A DNA stretch of 52,257 nucleotides from positions 1 to 52,257 of the forward strand of contig CAIXPZ010000268.1 in NCBI GenBank assembly GCA_903921455.1. The letters are read 5' to 3'. Each line of letters starts with the position of its first letter. The stretch's first letter is position 1. This DNA comes from an uncultured Verrucomicrobia subdivision 3 bacterium. GTDB taxonomy: Bacteria; Verrucomicrobiota; Verrucomicrobiae; Limisphaerales; UBA11358. A model generated the notes under the pieces. The model did not search any database, was not told where the DNA came from, and saw nothing but the letters and a program-made list of their open reading frames with translations. Position numbers and translations under genes: made by a program. This document shows positions 51,698-52,257 of the stretch, piece after piece.

Positions 51698-52257
51698 TGT
51701 TATTCAGAATAGACCCGCAACGCCTAACCCCTATCAAGCCCGATAGGTCAATTGGAAAAAAGCAATCCTGCCGGAAAAGTGTTCTTTTCCGATTAGCGTC
51801 CAACAAGCGAAGCTCTCCGGCTTAATTTCAATTGGCAGCTCGGACTATGAGGCGTCCGGCTAAACACCTATACGGACTCAATCGAGATAGTCAGAGCACG
51901 GGGCCATGCCCTTGGTGCCTCAACTAACTTTCCAGGGACGCGATCAAACGCCGCGTCCCGGTCCAGAAACACACTGCAGTTCACCCATCCGCTAGCCATT
52001 CAAGTTGAAGACGGCTGCCCACCTGGGCTCCAGTTTTTTGCGGCCGTGCGGTTGGGGCGGAGTCGCCAAATTCTTTTCGTTGGTTATGGCCGCGAGTTAA
52101 GCGAGCCGGCGGCGATAGCGAGCCTTAGCTCGCGCCGCCGGCGGTCGACTAACCCGCGGTAAAGGCCGCTGGCGACCGTGCCCAATCAAGTCCGCGGAGT
52201 CCGACCGCGCCCAACGCCGACCGGGGGTGCGCTGGCACCAGTGAATGAGGTCGGTGA
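51698..52257. other. Non-coding tail of the window with several hairpins
   Basis: No gene is recognised. Present are CCTATC-aagccc-GATAGG (51730-51747), a terminator-like CGGAAAAG-tgtt-CTTTTCCG (51772-51791) and the large compound palindrome at 52090-52160 described separately. The last 100 bases are GC-rich with no frame of interest. Confidence 0.5.
52090..52160. repeat. Large compound inverted repeat
   Basis: GCCGGCGGCG (52105-52114) pairs with CGCCGCCGGC (52133-52142). Inside, CGAGC (52119-52123) pairs with GCTCG (52128-52132) around the loop CTTA. Further out, CCGCGAGTTAA resembles the complement of CTAACCCGCGG (about 52150-52160). CGCGAGTTAAG (52091-52101) could instead pair with CTTAGCTCGCG (52124-52134), so two alternative folds compete. 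Confidence 0.6.

Noticed and set aside
52090..52160. Integron attC site
   Set aside because: The half-sites appear in the order GTT then AAC on either strand, opposite to attC, and no integrase is visible.

Overview
The window reads as a chromosomal segment of a verrucomicrobial bacterium, probably of the Pedosphaera/Limisphaerales type. This is inferred from gene content, not from a marker gene. The signs are secreted sulfatases, a GH29 fucosidase, a GH116 glycosidase, SGNH acetylesterases, ThuA-domain proteins, a Tat-exported Gfo/Idh/MocA oxidoreductase, a prepilin-type protein and very long proteins with autotransporter-associated beta-strand repeats. No rRNA, tRNA or CRISPR was seen. Most of the DNA is GC-rich; a few islands, notably 51.1-51.7 kb, are clearly AT-richer.

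Left part (1-19.4 kb). An IS21-like element enters from the left edge and has cut off a surface protein built of bacterial Ig-like repeats. Then come a secreted DUF3352-like protein, a trypsin-like protease, RNase D, an RlmI-like methyltransferase, a CBS-pair protein, a frameshifted prepilin-like gene, FtsB, a Yip1-like membrane protein, MnmE, AroB and a PAS-SpoIIE phosphatase. They are followed by a sugar-oxidation set: a sugar epimerase, two convergent ThuA proteins and a Gfo/Idh/MocA oxidoreductase.

Middle (19.4-37.9 kb). A gene graveyard holds a broken 5' piece of a pabA/trpG-like gene and a decayed acetylesterase. It precedes a polysaccharide-degradation region on the minus strand: an apparent operon of fucosidase, two sulfatases and GH116 glycosidase, then an acetylesterase and an unrecognised secreted protein. 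A giant secreted metalloprotease with PA14, cadherin-like and beta-strand repeats lies between them on the plus strand. The target is probably a fucose-containing, sulfated and acetylated glycan. An internally deleted IS3-family element with both ends and a 4-bp target duplication closes the block.

Right part (38-52.3 kb). PabA/TrpG and PanD genes lie together. Then come two small hypothetical proteins flanking an exact 21-bp-period tandem array, a cluster of palindromic repeats, a YlbF-family protein with a Cys/His tail, and a giant PL1-type lyase. The lyase shares a C-terminal module with the metalloprotease. A DUF4202 protein, a possible lipoprotein, a CvpA-like protein, a family 2 glycosyltransferase and a fibronectin-III protein follow. 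The last stretch is an AT-richer unknown gene and hairpin-rich non-coding DNA.
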